This document shows, one piece after another, positions 1 to 7,456 of a DNA stretch of 30,389 nt. Every line of letters begins with the position of its first letter. Position 1 is the first letter of the stretch. The translations under genes were made by a program, and so were the position numbers. The notes beneath the pieces were generated by a model that saw nothing but the letters and a program-made list of their open reading frames with translations, did not search any database and was not told the origin of the DNA. Where the stretch lies: contig JBLHMP010000048.1 of assembly GCA_047623555.1 (NCBI GenBank), forward strand, positions 1 to 30,389, given 5' to 3'. This DNA is from NORP181 sp047623555. GTDB lineage: Bacteria > Pseudomonadota > Alphaproteobacteria > Rhodobacterales > Rhodobacteraceae.

Positions 1-1
1 C

Positions 2-169
2 TTCATGCGGTTTTTGGGCCTTGGAGACCGGGTGCCGGACGCAACGACCGTCTGGCTGTATCGAGAGGCGCTGGCGCAAGCGGGCAAGGTGGAGGAATTG
101 TTCAAGCTCTTTGATCACTGCCCGACATGCGATGCCTGCATCGTCGACAGGGGGTCTGGCAAGCCCTGA
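2..169 (+). pseudogene. IS5-family transposase remnant (5'-truncated by window edge, degraded)
   Basis: Frame 2 reads FMRFLGLGDRVPDATTVWLY, followed by REALAQAGKVEELF. This is the N-terminal segment of IS5-type transposases common in Rhodobacteraceae (usual form FLGLGLEDRVPDATT). Two residues are missing in the GLGLED stretch. Similarity ends near position 110, and the frame closes at TGA 167-169, long before the catalytic DDE region. No terminal inverted repeat or target duplication is visible on the right side. It is therefore a relic, not an active element. The call rests on remembered family motifs. Confidence 0.6.
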
Positions 170-294
170 TGTGTTGTGGTCGCGCTCATGTCGCCACCCC
201 CATCACTGGATCGGCTGATTGATTGTTAATTGCTTTGATGCCGACACTTGAGATGCTGTGGCCTTGAAGGCTGGACGCTTTCTTATCTGATTTG

Positions 295-332
295 ATCCCC
301 GTTTCGGTTGCCGCCGGACGGGGATTTTTCTT
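295..332 (+). terminator. Rho-independent terminator candidate
   Basis: The arms ATCCCCG (295-301) and CGGGGAT (319-325) form a 7-bp stem with a 17-base loop, followed by a T-rich run (TTTTTC) on the plus strand. The minus-strand side lacks a T run, so it probably ends plus-strand transcription entering from the IS relic side. Confidence 0.55.
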
Positions 333-371
333 TTCTTGAGTTCTCCAGAGATCTACGCAGATCTGAATCAG

Positions 372-415
372 CTGTACGGGTTTTGTACCGGTGTTCTTTA
401 CATGTTCCCGTACAG
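372..415. repeat. 9-bp inverted repeat downstream of tRNA-Arg
   Basis: CTGTACGGG (372-380) and CCCGTACAG (407-415) are perfectly complementary with a 26-base spacer. The repeat lies about 80 bases beyond the 3' end of the tRNA, a position where island attachment or recombination sites occur. No function can be assigned from the sequence alone. Confidence 0.4.
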
Positions 416-491
416 AAGCTGTAAAATCCTGCATGATCTTGCAGAGCGGGTAAACAAATATGGCGCAATGCCCTGTATTTACTGGCAGTTT

Positions 492-568
492 TGGTGACCC
501 CGATTGGATTCGAACCAATAACCTGCCCCTTAGGAGGGGGCTGCTCTATCCAGTTGAGCCACGGGGCC
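492..568 (-). tRNA. tRNA-Arg (anticodon CCT)
   Basis: The minus strand folds as a cloverleaf. The acceptor GGCCCCG pairs with CGGGGTC (one G-T). The anticodon stem GCCCC/GGGGC holds the loop CTCCTAA, giving anticodon CCT, which reads AGG. The T-arm contains GGTTCGAATCC, and the discriminator A is followed by an encoded CCA (plus-strand tgg at 492-494). An IS relic and an inverted repeat lie downstream of its 3' end. Confidence 0.93.
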
Positions 569-679
569 ACAACCCAGTACCTAACCCGTAACATTTGGCT
601 TGTCATCGCCCTTGCGCACGGTTGAATACATTAACCTTGTTGCGCTAAGCTGACTGTATTGTGCACTGAAAGGTTTGTC

Positions 680-1705
680 TTGGCCTCTGATCAAAAACGC
701 CCGCTCACCCTGCGCGATGTCTCTGAGGCATCCGGGGTTTCTGAAATGACCGTCAGCCGCGTGCTGCGCAATCGTGGTGATGTATCCACAGCCACCCGCG
801 CCCGCGTTTTGGCCGCCACCAAAGAACTGGGATACGTGCCCAATAAGATCGCTGGGGCGCTGGCCTCAAGTCGGGTCAATCTGGTTGCTGTTATCATCCC
901 ATCGCTATCCAACATGGTGTTCCCCGAGGTGCTGACCGGCATCAACCAGATACTGGAAAATACGGAATTGCAGCCCGTGGTTGGTGTCACCGACTATATG
1001 CCCGAAAAAGAAGAACGGGTGCTGTACGAGATGCTGTCCTGGCGGCCTTCGGGCGTGATCATTGCCGGGTTGGAACATTCGGATGCGGCCCGTGCCATGC
1101 TAAAAGCTGCTGGCATTCCTGTGGTTGAGATTATGGATACCGACGGTACTCCGATTGACGCCATGGTTGGTATTTCGCACCGGCGGGCCGGACGGGAAAT
1201 GGCGACGGCAATCCTTAAGGCTGGGTATCGCCGTATCGGTTTTATGGGCACGAAAATGCCGCTGGATCACCGCGCCCGCAAACGGTTTGAGGGTCTGACC
1301 GAGGTTCTCGCCCGGAACGGAGTCGAGATCGAAGACCGTGAATTTTATTCCGGCGGCTCGGCTCTGCTTAAGGGACGCGAGATGACGCGGGATATTTTGG
1401 CGCGGTCACCTGACCTTGATTTTCTCTATTATTCCAATGACATGATTGGAGCGGGTGGATTGTTGTACCTGCTTGAACAAGGCATTGATGTGCCGGGGCA
1501 GATCGGATTGGCCGGGTTTAACGGTGTGGAATTACTGGATGGGTTACCGCGCCAGCTGGCCACTATGGATGCCTGCAGGTTGGAAATTGGTCGCAAAGCC
1601 GCCGAGATCATCGCCGACAGCCTGAGCGAACCACCTGAGTTGCAAAACACCCAAATTACCCTGACCCCAAAAATCGCGTTTGGCGATACCCTGAAACGAC
1701 GCTAA
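680..1705 (+). CDS. LacI-family transcriptional repressor, GntR (gluconate)-type
   Basis: This is a DNA-binding repressor with an N-terminal LacI helix-turn-helix (about residues 7-55, containing SEMTVSRVLRNRGDVS and the hinge helix ALASS) and a periplasmic-binding-protein-like effector domain. Family-typical segments follow: AVIIPSLSNMVFPEVLTGI, GIPVVEIMD and GQIGLAGFNG. These resemble E. coli GntR, the gluconate repressor, more than LacI or PurR. I chose TTG 680 as start because GAAAGG lies 6 bases upstream; an in-frame TTG at 659 has no such site. Length is 341 aa, normal for the family. No sugar catabolic gene is adjacent: the next gene is a DNA-repair glycosylase starting 4 bases after the stop. 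The target and effector are therefore unknown, and a gluconate or sugar-acid role is inference. Confidence 0.85.
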   Translation: MASDQKRPLTLRDVSEASGVSEMTVSRVLRNRGDVSTATRARVLAATKELGYVPNKIAGALASSRVNLVAVIIPSLSNMVFPEVLTGINQILENTELQPVVGVTDYMPEKEERVLYEMLSWRPSGVIIAGLEHSDAARAMLKAAGIPVVEIMDTDGTPIDAMVGISHRRAGREMATAILKAGYRRIGFMGTKMPLDHRARKRFEGLTEVLARNGVEIEDREFYSGGSALLKGREMTRDILARSPDLDFLYYSNDMIGAGGLLYLLEQGIDVPGQIGLAGFNGVELLDGLPRQLATMDACRLEIGRKAAEIIADSLSEPPELQNTQITLTPKIAFGDTLKRR

Positions 1706-1709
1706 CCGG

Positions 1710-2921
1710 ATGGTGATTGCCCGGCTTGACAACCAAACAGCGCGGCGTTTGTTTCTGGATCGGCACGCTTTGGCAGAACTGCCGACTGGGCCGTCCAAAG
1801 GCGCCGACCTTGGCGCGTTGATTCACCGTTTGGGCTTTGTCCAACTGGACAGTATCAACACCGTCGCCCGTGCCCATGACATGATCCTGTTTTCACGCCG
1901 TCCCAGCTATCGGCCCAAGCATCTGAAGCAACTGTACGAACAGGATTGCGGTCTGTTTGAACATTGGACCCATGACGCCGCAGTCATCCCGATGGTGTTT
2001 TATCCGCATTGGCAATTGCGGTTTAAACGTGACGCTGTAACGCTCAAATCTCGGTGGAAGAACTGGCGCCGTGATGGATATGAGGAACAGTTTGCCACCG
2101 TTTTGCAACATATCCGCGACCATGGATCGGTTTGTTCGTCTGATTTGGGCAAGGGTGAGAAAAAGAGCAGCGGCGGTTGGTGGGACTGGCATCCCTCTAA
2201 AATTGCGCTTGAATTTCTGTGGCGCAGTGGCGCGTTAACCGTCACCGGACGCGAGGGGTTTCAGAAACGCTATGACCTGACCGAACGGGTTATCGAAAAG
2301 GGGTTACTGGCCAACTCTGGTCCCACAGAAGAGGAAACCGTAAACTGGTGTTGCAACGCTGCGCTTGACCGGTTGGGGTTTGCATCCTCTGGCGAATTGG
2401 CGGCATTCTGGGCCACAGTGACCTCTGCTGAGGCCAAAAATTGGTGCGCCCAAAACTTGGCCACGGGCAACATCATCCCGGTCGAAATCAGTTGCGACGA
2501 TGGATCAATACGCGCCGGATTTGCCCGACCCGACGTGGTTGGACAAGCCCATGAAATCACCCCACCCCCCGGCCGTATCCGCGTCCTAAGCCCGTTTGAC
2601 CCCGCTCTGCGGGATCGCGCCCGTGCCGAACGCCTGTTTGGATTCCACTACCGCATTGAGGTGTTTGTACCTGCATCCAAACGTAAATACGGCTATTACG
2701 TTTTTCCGTTAATGGAAGGCGACCGCCTGATCGGGCGCATCGACATAAAGGCACATCGGGACATCGGAACCCTAAAAGTAACCGCCCTGTGGCCCGAAGC
2801 CAAAATCCGTTGGTCCCCAGCCCGAACATCGCGGCTCGAATTTGAACTGTCCCGGATCACCCGATTTTGCGGCCTCGACAGGGTGGAATTTGCAAACAAC
2901 TGGCTGCGCCTGCCTGTCTAA
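1710..2921 (+). CDS. YcaQ/AlkX-family DNA glycosylase (winged-helix HTH_42)
   Basis: This 403-aa protein belongs to the YcaQ (DUF1006/HTH_42) family of winged-helix DNA glycosylases. E. coli YcaQ unhooks interstrand crosslinks, and Streptomyces AlkZ removes azinomycin adducts. The N-terminal LGFVQLDSINTVARAHDMIL segment carries the family's catalytic Q-hydrophobic-D motif (Gln45-Leu46-Asp47), the form associated with AlkX/YcaQ. Further family stretches are the LFEHWTHDAAVIP region and the C-terminal PFDPALRDR and FHYRIE blocks. It begins 4 bases after the LacI-type gene and is probably co-transcribed with it. The length matches the family. The assignment to family is firm; the exact lesion repaired is inferred from homologues. 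Confidence 0.87.
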   Translation: MVIARLDNQTARRLFLDRHALAELPTGPSKGADLGALIHRLGFVQLDSINTVARAHDMILFSRRPSYRPKHLKQLYEQDCGLFEHWTHDAAVIPMVFYPHWQLRFKRDAVTLKSRWKNWRRDGYEEQFATVLQHIRDHGSVCSSDLGKGEKKSSGGWWDWHPSKIALEFLWRSGALTVTGREGFQKRYDLTERVIEKGLLANSGPTEEETVNWCCNAALDRLGFASSGELAAFWATVTSAEAKNWCAQNLATGNIIPVEISCDDGSIRAGFARPDVVGQAHEITPPPGRIRVLSPFDPALRDRARAERLFGFHYRIEVFVPASKRKYGYYVFPLMEGDRLIGRIDIKAHRDIGTLKVTALWPEAKIRWSPARTSRLEFELSRITRFCGLDRVEFANNWLRLPV

Positions 2922-3028
2922 ACCCCACATCTTTCTATTTTCCGAAAATATCCCCGCTGGAGGCAAATCCGCGAATTTTTCCGGGGCGGATAAAATAGAG
3001 ACATATAACGACAAACCGCAGGCTCGTT
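2922..3028. other. Short convergent intergenic region
   Basis: This lies between the convergent glycosylase (plus) and boxR (minus) genes. It contains only weak complementary GC tracts (ATCCGC and GCGGAT). I could not identify a convincing terminator. Confidence 0.3.
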
Positions 3029-3946
3029 TCAGTCCAGAAACCTATGTTCAGCAATCAACGTCAGCAGGCGGGTAATGGACTGATCCACCGTCAAACCGGA
3101 CGTGTCCAACTGGGCCTCTGCCTGTTGATACAACGCCTCACGACTGGTCAGGATTGATTTTAGTTGCTCCATTGCCTCGGGATTTCCCGCCATCGGCCGT
3201 TCATCGCCTTGTGCGCGCACCCGCATCATATGCTCACCTGGTGATGTCTTGAGCCAGATCGTATGAAAATGTCCCAACAACGTGCCATAAGTTTCAGGCT
3301 CGGCGACGATACCCCCAGCCACCGCCAATATCATCGACTCATGCGTTGCAATCACCCGCCCCAATGCCTGCGCCTCAAGATTGCGATAGCCCTCTTGCCC
3401 ATAAAGCGCGATGACCTCGTCCACTGGCATGCCGCTTTGCTCTTCGATCTCTCGGTTCAATTCAACAAATGGAATGCCCAACATCTCGCTTGCCAGTGTC
3501 CCAAGTGTCGATTTTCCGGCACCACGCAAGCCCACCAAACACACCCGATGCGCCCGTATTGTTGCAATCGGTCCGGGGCTTAACGTGCGTATCACCGCGC
3601 GTTGAACATCTGTCGTGGCACTGCGAAACAGGTCTGTCACCCGTACGGCATCTGACATCCACGGGTCATCTTCGCCCATCAACCATTCGATACGATGATC
3701 CAGCGCGCTGGCCACCCGTTGCAGCAATCCGATAGAAATATTGCCTTCGCCCGCCTCAAGCTGGGCAAGATAGCGCGGTGAAACCCCCGACACTTCGGAC
3801 AGCACCCGGCGTGGAATACCTTTACGCTCGCGGGCTTTGCGCACTCGTTCACCCACGCGCATGATCAACGCCGCCACCATTGCGTCTGTATCAGACTCAG
3901 GGGGGGTGGTCTCTATCTCGCCGCGAAAGTTGGTAATTTCAGTCAT
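3029..3946 (-). CDS. boxR: BoxR/BzdR-type repressor: XRE HTH fused to shikimate-kinase-like domain
   Basis: This is the benzoyl-CoA-responsive repressor of the box genes. Residues about 30-91 form an XRE/Cro helix-turn-helix (RKARERKGIPRRVLSEVSG, then SPRYLAQLEAGEGNIS). A linker follows, and then a shikimate-kinase-like domain with P-loop GLRGAGKST at 139-147. Known BzdR and BoxR proteins have this architecture: the kinase-like part binds benzoyl-CoA as inducer and the HTH binds TGCA repeats. At 305 aa the length fits. It is the last gene of the box unit, downstream of the thioesterase, with a plausible promoter of its own (TTGAAT, 17 bases, TAAAAT) in the 93-bp gap. Candidate operators are found at boxC and dctP. 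Identity is strongly supported by fold order and context. Confidence 0.92.
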   Translation of the reverse strand: MTEITNFRGEIETTPPESDTDAMVAALIMRVGERVRKARERKGIPRRVLSEVSGVSPRYLAQLEAGEGNISIGLLQRVASALDHRIEWLMGEDDPWMSDAVRVTDLFRSATTDVQRAVIRTLSPGPIATIRAHRVCLVGLRGAGKSTLGTLASEMLGIPFVELNREIEEQSGMPVDEVIALYGQEGYRNLEAQALGRVIATHESMILAVAGGIVAEPETYGTLLGHFHTIWLKTSPGEHMMRVRAQGDERPMAGNPEAMEQLKSILTSREALYQQAEAQLDTSGLTVDQSITRLLTLIAEHRFLD

Positions 3947-3979
3947 GTGCCGCGCAATGTTATGTGAAATACTGCATAA

Positions 3980-4008
3980 ATTTTAGGCCTGCACGCGGAA
4001 ATATTCAA
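3980..4008 (-). promoter_or_regulatory. Putative boxR promoter
   Basis: On the minus strand, -35 TTGAAT (4008-4003), a 17-base spacer and -10 TAAAAT (3985-3980) lie about 35 bases upstream of the boxR ATG. Single TGCA tetramers occur at both ends of the -10 region, but not in the N6 spacing seen at boxC. Autoregulation is possible but not shown. Confidence 0.45.
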
Positions 4009-4039
4009 ACAAATTCCCGGCTAAATAGCAAAAATTGCA

Positions 4040-4474
4040 CTATTTTGCCTTTGGCGCCCTCAATAATGGCTCAACAAGGGCGCGAATATCGTCAGGTGGC
4101 GATTGTCGTTTGAATGTGTCCGCCGTCATGAAAACACTGACAAAGCTGCCCTCAAAGCACAGCACACCGTCCTGACGTCCATCAACGCGAAATTCGATAG
4201 AGGTAGTTCCCAATTTGGTTGGCCAAACGTCGCACATCAGCCGATGACGCGGCGTGATTGGCGAGCGGAAATCAAGGCTCATATGCACAAACGGTGTACC
4301 AAAATTGCGGTCCAGCTCCATCTGATACCAGCCATTGCCGTCGGCGTGATGTTCCCACCAAGCATTGATCGCATCCAGTGCAAACCAAGGGATTCGCGCG
4401 GTATAGGCGATCTTGGCGGGGTCACAATCGCCCCATGTTACGCGGATTTCGTGCACAAACGGCGTATCAGTCAT
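4040..4474 (-). CDS. Hotdog-fold acyl-CoA thioesterase (4-hydroxybenzoyl-CoA thioesterase family)
   Basis: This 144-aa hotdog-fold protein has the 4HBT active-site motif WGDCDPAKIAY at residues 14-24; Asp16/Asp18 lie in the catalytic region. The helix region IPWFALDAINAWWEHH follows, and then the strand pattern of the family. The ATG directly abuts the boxA stop (TGAATG), so translation is coupled to boxA. Thioesterases of this type occur in box clusters and probably release CoA from stalled benzoyl-CoA or ring-modified CoA esters, preventing CoA depletion. The precise substrate is inferred from the neighbourhood. Confidence 0.85.
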   Translation of the reverse strand: MTDTPFVHEIRVTWGDCDPAKIAYTARIPWFALDAINAWWEHHADGNGWYQMELDRNFGTPFVHMSLDFRSPITPRHRLMCDVWPTKLGTTSIEFRVDGRQDGVLCFEGSFVSVFMTADTFKRQSPPDDIRALVEPLLRAPKAK

Positions 4475-5668
4475 TCAATAGGTTTCCACATGGTACCGGC
4501 CATCCTGCCGCATCGCATCGCGCACTTCGGTCCAGATCAGACCAACACTGCGCGCAATATCCGAGAGCGCCTCTTCGACACCTTGCTCCATCACCTTTAG
4601 ACCACAGATATAAATGTGGCCTTTGGGATCCTGCAGCAATTCTGCGATCTGATCCGCCTCTAATCGCAGCTTATCCTGCACATATTGTTTAGTTTCACCG
4701 TGCTGCCGACTAAACGCAAATACCTTTTTCAAAAAGCTTTCGGGCACTTTATTGAGCGGGCCGAAATACGGCAGTTCCTCGGGGCGGCGGGCGCCAAATA
4801 TCAGCGTCATCGAGTCCTGTACAGACGGCGTTTCCCGTTGCCGTCGCATGGTAAACCCACGGAACGGAGCCGAGCCGGTTCCGGTGCAGATCATCAGCAA
4901 ATGGCTGCTGGCATCGGTTGGCAACAAAAACGTCGCACCAAACGGTCCGGTTAACCGAACCGTATCCCCCTGTTTCAGGTCACAAACGAAATTTGAACAA
5001 ATCCCGTGCTGTTCCCGCTTTATGGTAAGGGACAAGTTGTTGAAATTCGGCCGTTCGCCATTGCGCGGGCTGGACACGGAATACAACCGGGGCAAAAATG
5101 GTTTGCCCGCATCGTCAACGCCCGGCGGTATGATCCCGACGCTTTGGCCTTCGAGCACAGGAAACGGTAAACCGCCCAGATCCAGAATGATATGGCGCAC
5201 ATCGCTGTCGCTGTCCGCAGCCGTCAGCCGGTAATTACCCTGCACCGTTGCCGTTGCTGGTTTGCCCAGATTATACATGTTGATTGTTGGCTTGGACGCC
5301 GACGCAGGAGCGGTTGATTTGCCGCCAGCGCCTTTATGCGCCTCGGCCAATAACGCCGCCATATCATCATCCAGCGCCTCGATCCCGGTATCTGTTGAAC
5401 TGTCGGTTTCAATCTCGGCCTGCGCGGGCAGGTCCTCCCATTCGAACTGCTCTTGAACCGAATAGGGGGTTTTCACTACGCGCCATTCGTCGATAGACCC
5501 GGTCGGGCAAACCGGAATGCAATCCATGCAGAAATTGCATTTTTCAGCATCAACAACGACGTTGTTGTCGTCATGTTCAATCGCCTCAAGAGGACAGGCC
5601 ATCTCGCAGGTGTAACAGCGAATGCAAATTTCCGGATCAATCAGATGCTGTTTCATAGGTGTATTCAT
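4475..5668 (-). CDS. boxA: Benzoyl-CoA 2,3-epoxidase reductase component BoxA
   Basis: BoxA passes electrons from NADPH to the diiron epoxidase BoxB. The N-terminus holds two [4Fe-4S] ferredoxin motifs, CIRCYTCEMACP (Cys15, 18, 21, 25) and CNFCMDCIPVCP (Cys44, 47, 50, 54). A variable linker follows (about residues 75-125), and then a ferredoxin-NADP reductase-like FAD/NADP module with RLYSVSSPRN and LMICTGTGSAPFRGF. I chose ATG 5668 because it overlaps the TGA of the preceding 54-aa ORF (ATGA). The more upstream ATG at 5686 has no ribosome-binding site and would overlap that ORF by 22 bases. Length is 397 aa, close to known BoxA. The C-terminal VETY ends right before the thioesterase start. 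Confidence 0.95.
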   Translation of the reverse strand: MNTPMKQHLIDPEICIRCYTCEMACPLEAIEHDDNNVVVDAEKCNFCMDCIPVCPTGSIDEWRVVKTPYSVQEQFEWEDLPAQAEIETDSSTDTGIEALDDDMAALLAEAHKGAGGKSTAPASASKPTINMYNLGKPATATVQGNYRLTAADSDSDVRHIILDLGGLPFPVLEGQSVGIIPPGVDDAGKPFLPRLYSVSSPRNGERPNFNNLSLTIKREQHGICSNFVCDLKQGDTVRLTGPFGATFLLPTDASSHLLMICTGTGSAPFRGFTMRRQRETPSVQDSMTLIFGARRPEELPYFGPLNKVPESFLKKVFAFSRQHGETKQYVQDKLRLEADQIAELLQDPKGHIYICGLKVMEQGVEEALSDIARSVGLIWTEVRDAMRQDGRYHVETY

Positions 5669-5829
5669 TCGGTGCGGCCACCGCATTTTAGTACGGCGTC
5701 CGGCACCCAGCGCATTTCAAAAAATTGCCAGCACATGCCGGTGCAATCTTTGCAATCCAGACAGGCGCGCTTGAACGACAGCATGGTGGCTAGATTGTCT
5801 GATGCGGCAATTGTTCGTTCGATTTCCAT
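5665..5829 (-). CDS. 54-aa Cys-rich small protein between boxB and boxA
   Basis: This ORF is short. It starts at ATG 5829 with a good ribosome-binding site (AGGA, 8 bases upstream) and ends in a TGA that overlaps the boxA start (ATGA). The peptide carries a compact cluster, CLDCKDCTGMCW (Cys23, 26, 29, 33), plus Cys49 near the C-terminus and two Trp, which suggests metal or Fe-S binding. No signal peptide or membrane segment is visible. I do not recognise the family. Its position between the oxygenase (boxB) and reductase (boxA) genes suggests an electron-transfer, assembly or stabilising role for the BoxAB system; that is inference. Codon use resembles the neighbours, and both translation signals argue that it is real. 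Confidence 0.75.
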   Translation of the reverse strand: MEIERTIAASDNLATMLSFKRACLDCKDCTGMCWQFFEMRWVPDAVLKCGGRTE

Positions 5830-5897
5830 GTGTCCGGTCCTGTCTCTGCGTCGCTTTCAAACGTGTTCGCAGGCCTAAGCCCCCGAACACAACTATA

Positions 5898-7349
5898 TCA
5901 GGCCATGTGCAATTTGACGTATTCAAAATCACCTGGCTTGTTGTCGATGCCGACCTTGGGCGGTGCGATCCAGCTGGCGTATTTGCCGGCCTCAAAACAC
6001 GGCTTCATCAGCGACTGGATGAAATCACCATCGGCTTTGGTCGGCAACCAGTTCTTGCTTTGCGCCTGCCAGTCCGCTGCCGACAGGATGTTGCCATCCG
6101 GGTCAACTGCAACCGCAGAAAACACACCAATCTGACGGTGAAAACCTTCGTGTGGGATTTTCAGCTGGAAATCGACGCCGGATTTTTCAATCAGCTTGTT
6201 CCAACGGCCAACACCGCCAGCAGCATCACGTACATAATCGTCGCGCAGACGCGCGTTTATCGCGGTCAGGGCAGGGACATCTTCGGCAACAATCACACCA
6301 TCCTTAACGGAACGCACAGTGTATTTGTCATTGTTCAGCTTGTGATCATCCTTGATTCGTATCTCCATATACCGACCCTTGATGCCGGAATTGAACGCGT
6401 TGGCGGCGTTGGTCGACACCTCATTGCCAAACAGATCAAGCGACAGAGTGTAGTGCAGGTTCATCTTTTTCTGGAGCGTCGGCAGGTCGATCACCCCAAG
6501 ATCGCGGATTTTGTTGATGTCATAGGGGTCGGTGATCCCGGCCTTGTTCATCGCATCAACAGTCGCCTGAATGGTCCGCCCAACGCCGGTTTCACCGACG
6601 AACATGTGGTGCGCCTCTTCGGTCAACATAAACCGGCAGGTGCGTGACAAAGGATCAAAGCCGGATTGCGCCAAGGCTTCAAGCTGCATTTTGCCATCGC
6701 GATCGGTGAAGTAGGTGAACATGAAAAAGCTCAACCAATCCGGCGTGTCTTCGTTGAATGCACCCAACATTCGCGGCGCTTCCTCAGAGCCGGACGAGCG
6801 GCGTAGCAGGTCATTGGCCTCTTCGCGACCATCACGGCCAAAGTATTTGAACAGCAGATAGACCATCGCCCAAAGGTGGCGGCCCTCTTCGACGTTCACC
6901 TGAAACAGGTTGCGCATGTCGTACAGCGACGGAGACGTCAGCCCTAGGAAACGTTGCTGCTCCACCGATCCCGGTTCGGTGTCGCCCTGAATAACGATCA
7001 GACGGCGCATGAGGGACCGGTATTCGCCGGGTACTTCTTGCCAGGCCAGCTCGCCTGCATTCTCACCACAGGGAATACGGCGGTCCTCAACCTGAGGGGC
7101 CAAAAGAACGCCCCAACGGTATTCGGGCATCTTGACGTAATCGAATTTGGTCCAGCCTTTGGGGTCAACGGATACGGCCGTGCGCAAATAGATCAGGCTG
7201 TCCTGAAAGTTCTTTGGGATCAGGTCGTTCCACCAATTGATATAACCTGGATGCCAACGCTCCAGCGCTTTGAGAACCTTTTTGTCCGATGACAGGCCCA
7301 CATTGTTGGGGATTTGTGTATCGTAACTGACGTTTAGTAGATCGGCCAT
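5898..7349 (-). CDS. boxB: Benzoyl-CoA 2,3-epoxidase oxygenase component BoxB
   Basis: BoxB is the diiron oxygenase that converts benzoyl-CoA to the 2,3-epoxide using O2 and electrons from BoxA. This 483-aa protein shows the BoxB pattern throughout: LIYLRTAVSVDPKGWTKFDY, YRWGVLLAPQVEDR, and the metal helices VNVEEGRHLWAMVYLLFKYF (Glu154/155, His158) and FMLTEEAHHMFVGETGVGR (Glu244/245, His247/248). The start is ATG 7349 with AGGAG upstream. Length matches known BoxB. It lies 107 bases downstream of boxC, and that gap holds a long inverted repeat. It is 68 bases upstream of the small Cys-rich ORF. No missing residue was noticed. Confidence 0.97.
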   Translation of the reverse strand: MADLLNVSYDTQIPNNVGLSSDKKVLKALERWHPGYINWWNDLIPKNFQDSLIYLRTAVSVDPKGWTKFDYVKMPEYRWGVLLAPQVEDRRIPCGENAGELAWQEVPGEYRSLMRRLIVIQGDTEPGSVEQQRFLGLTSPSLYDMRNLFQVNVEEGRHLWAMVYLLFKYFGRDGREEANDLLRRSSGSEEAPRMLGAFNEDTPDWLSFFMFTYFTDRDGKMQLEALAQSGFDPLSRTCRFMLTEEAHHMFVGETGVGRTIQATVDAMNKAGITDPYDINKIRDLGVIDLPTLQKKMNLHYTLSLDLFGNEVSTNAANAFNSGIKGRYMEIRIKDDHKLNNDKYTVRSVKDGVIVAEDVPALTAINARLRDDYVRDAAGGVGRWNKLIEKSGVDFQLKIPHEGFHRQIGVFSAVAVDPDGNILSAADWQAQSKNWLPTKADGDFIQSLMKPCFEAGKYASWIAPPKVGIDNKPGDFEYVKLHMA

Positions 7350-7384
7350 TTCTTTACTCCTGATCTGGTCTTTGTTGGTCCAGT

Positions 7385-7446
7385 GCGTGGGTTTTCACCC
7401 ACCCTACGCCCTGAATTGTTGGTGTAGGGTGGGTGAAAACCCACGC
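7385..7446. repeat. 23-bp perfect inverted repeat in the boxC-boxB gap
   Basis: The arms 7385-7407 and 7424-7446 are perfectly complementary, with a 16-base loop. The core is GTGGGTTTTCACCCACCCTAC and its complement. The arms themselves contain a smaller hairpin (GTGGGTTTTCACCCAC). No T run follows on either strand, so it is not a standard terminator. It resembles REP-like palindromes scattered in alphaproteobacterial genomes. Inside the mRNA it would form a very stable stem that could protect boxC transcript or lower boxB expression. Confidence 0.85.
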
Positions 7447-7456
7447 TGTTGTGTTG

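Larger units (their letters stand above)
170..491. other. Gene-free stretch between IS relic and tRNA-Arg
   Basis: About 320 bases with no credible coding sequence. It contains a terminator-like hairpin (295-332) and a 9-bp inverted repeat, CTGTACGGG at 372-380 and CCCGTACAG at 407-415, separated by 26 bases. Nothing else was recognised. Confidence 0.5.

Noticed and set aside
372..415. CRISPR or phage attachment site near the tRNA
   Set aside because: Only one inverted repeat pair is present, with no direct repeats, spacers or integrase gene.
5802..6647. Long open frame on the plus strand opposite boxB (281 codons)
   Set aside because: It is antisense to a certain gene, has no recognisable protein motif or ribosome-binding site, and reflects codon bias of boxB.
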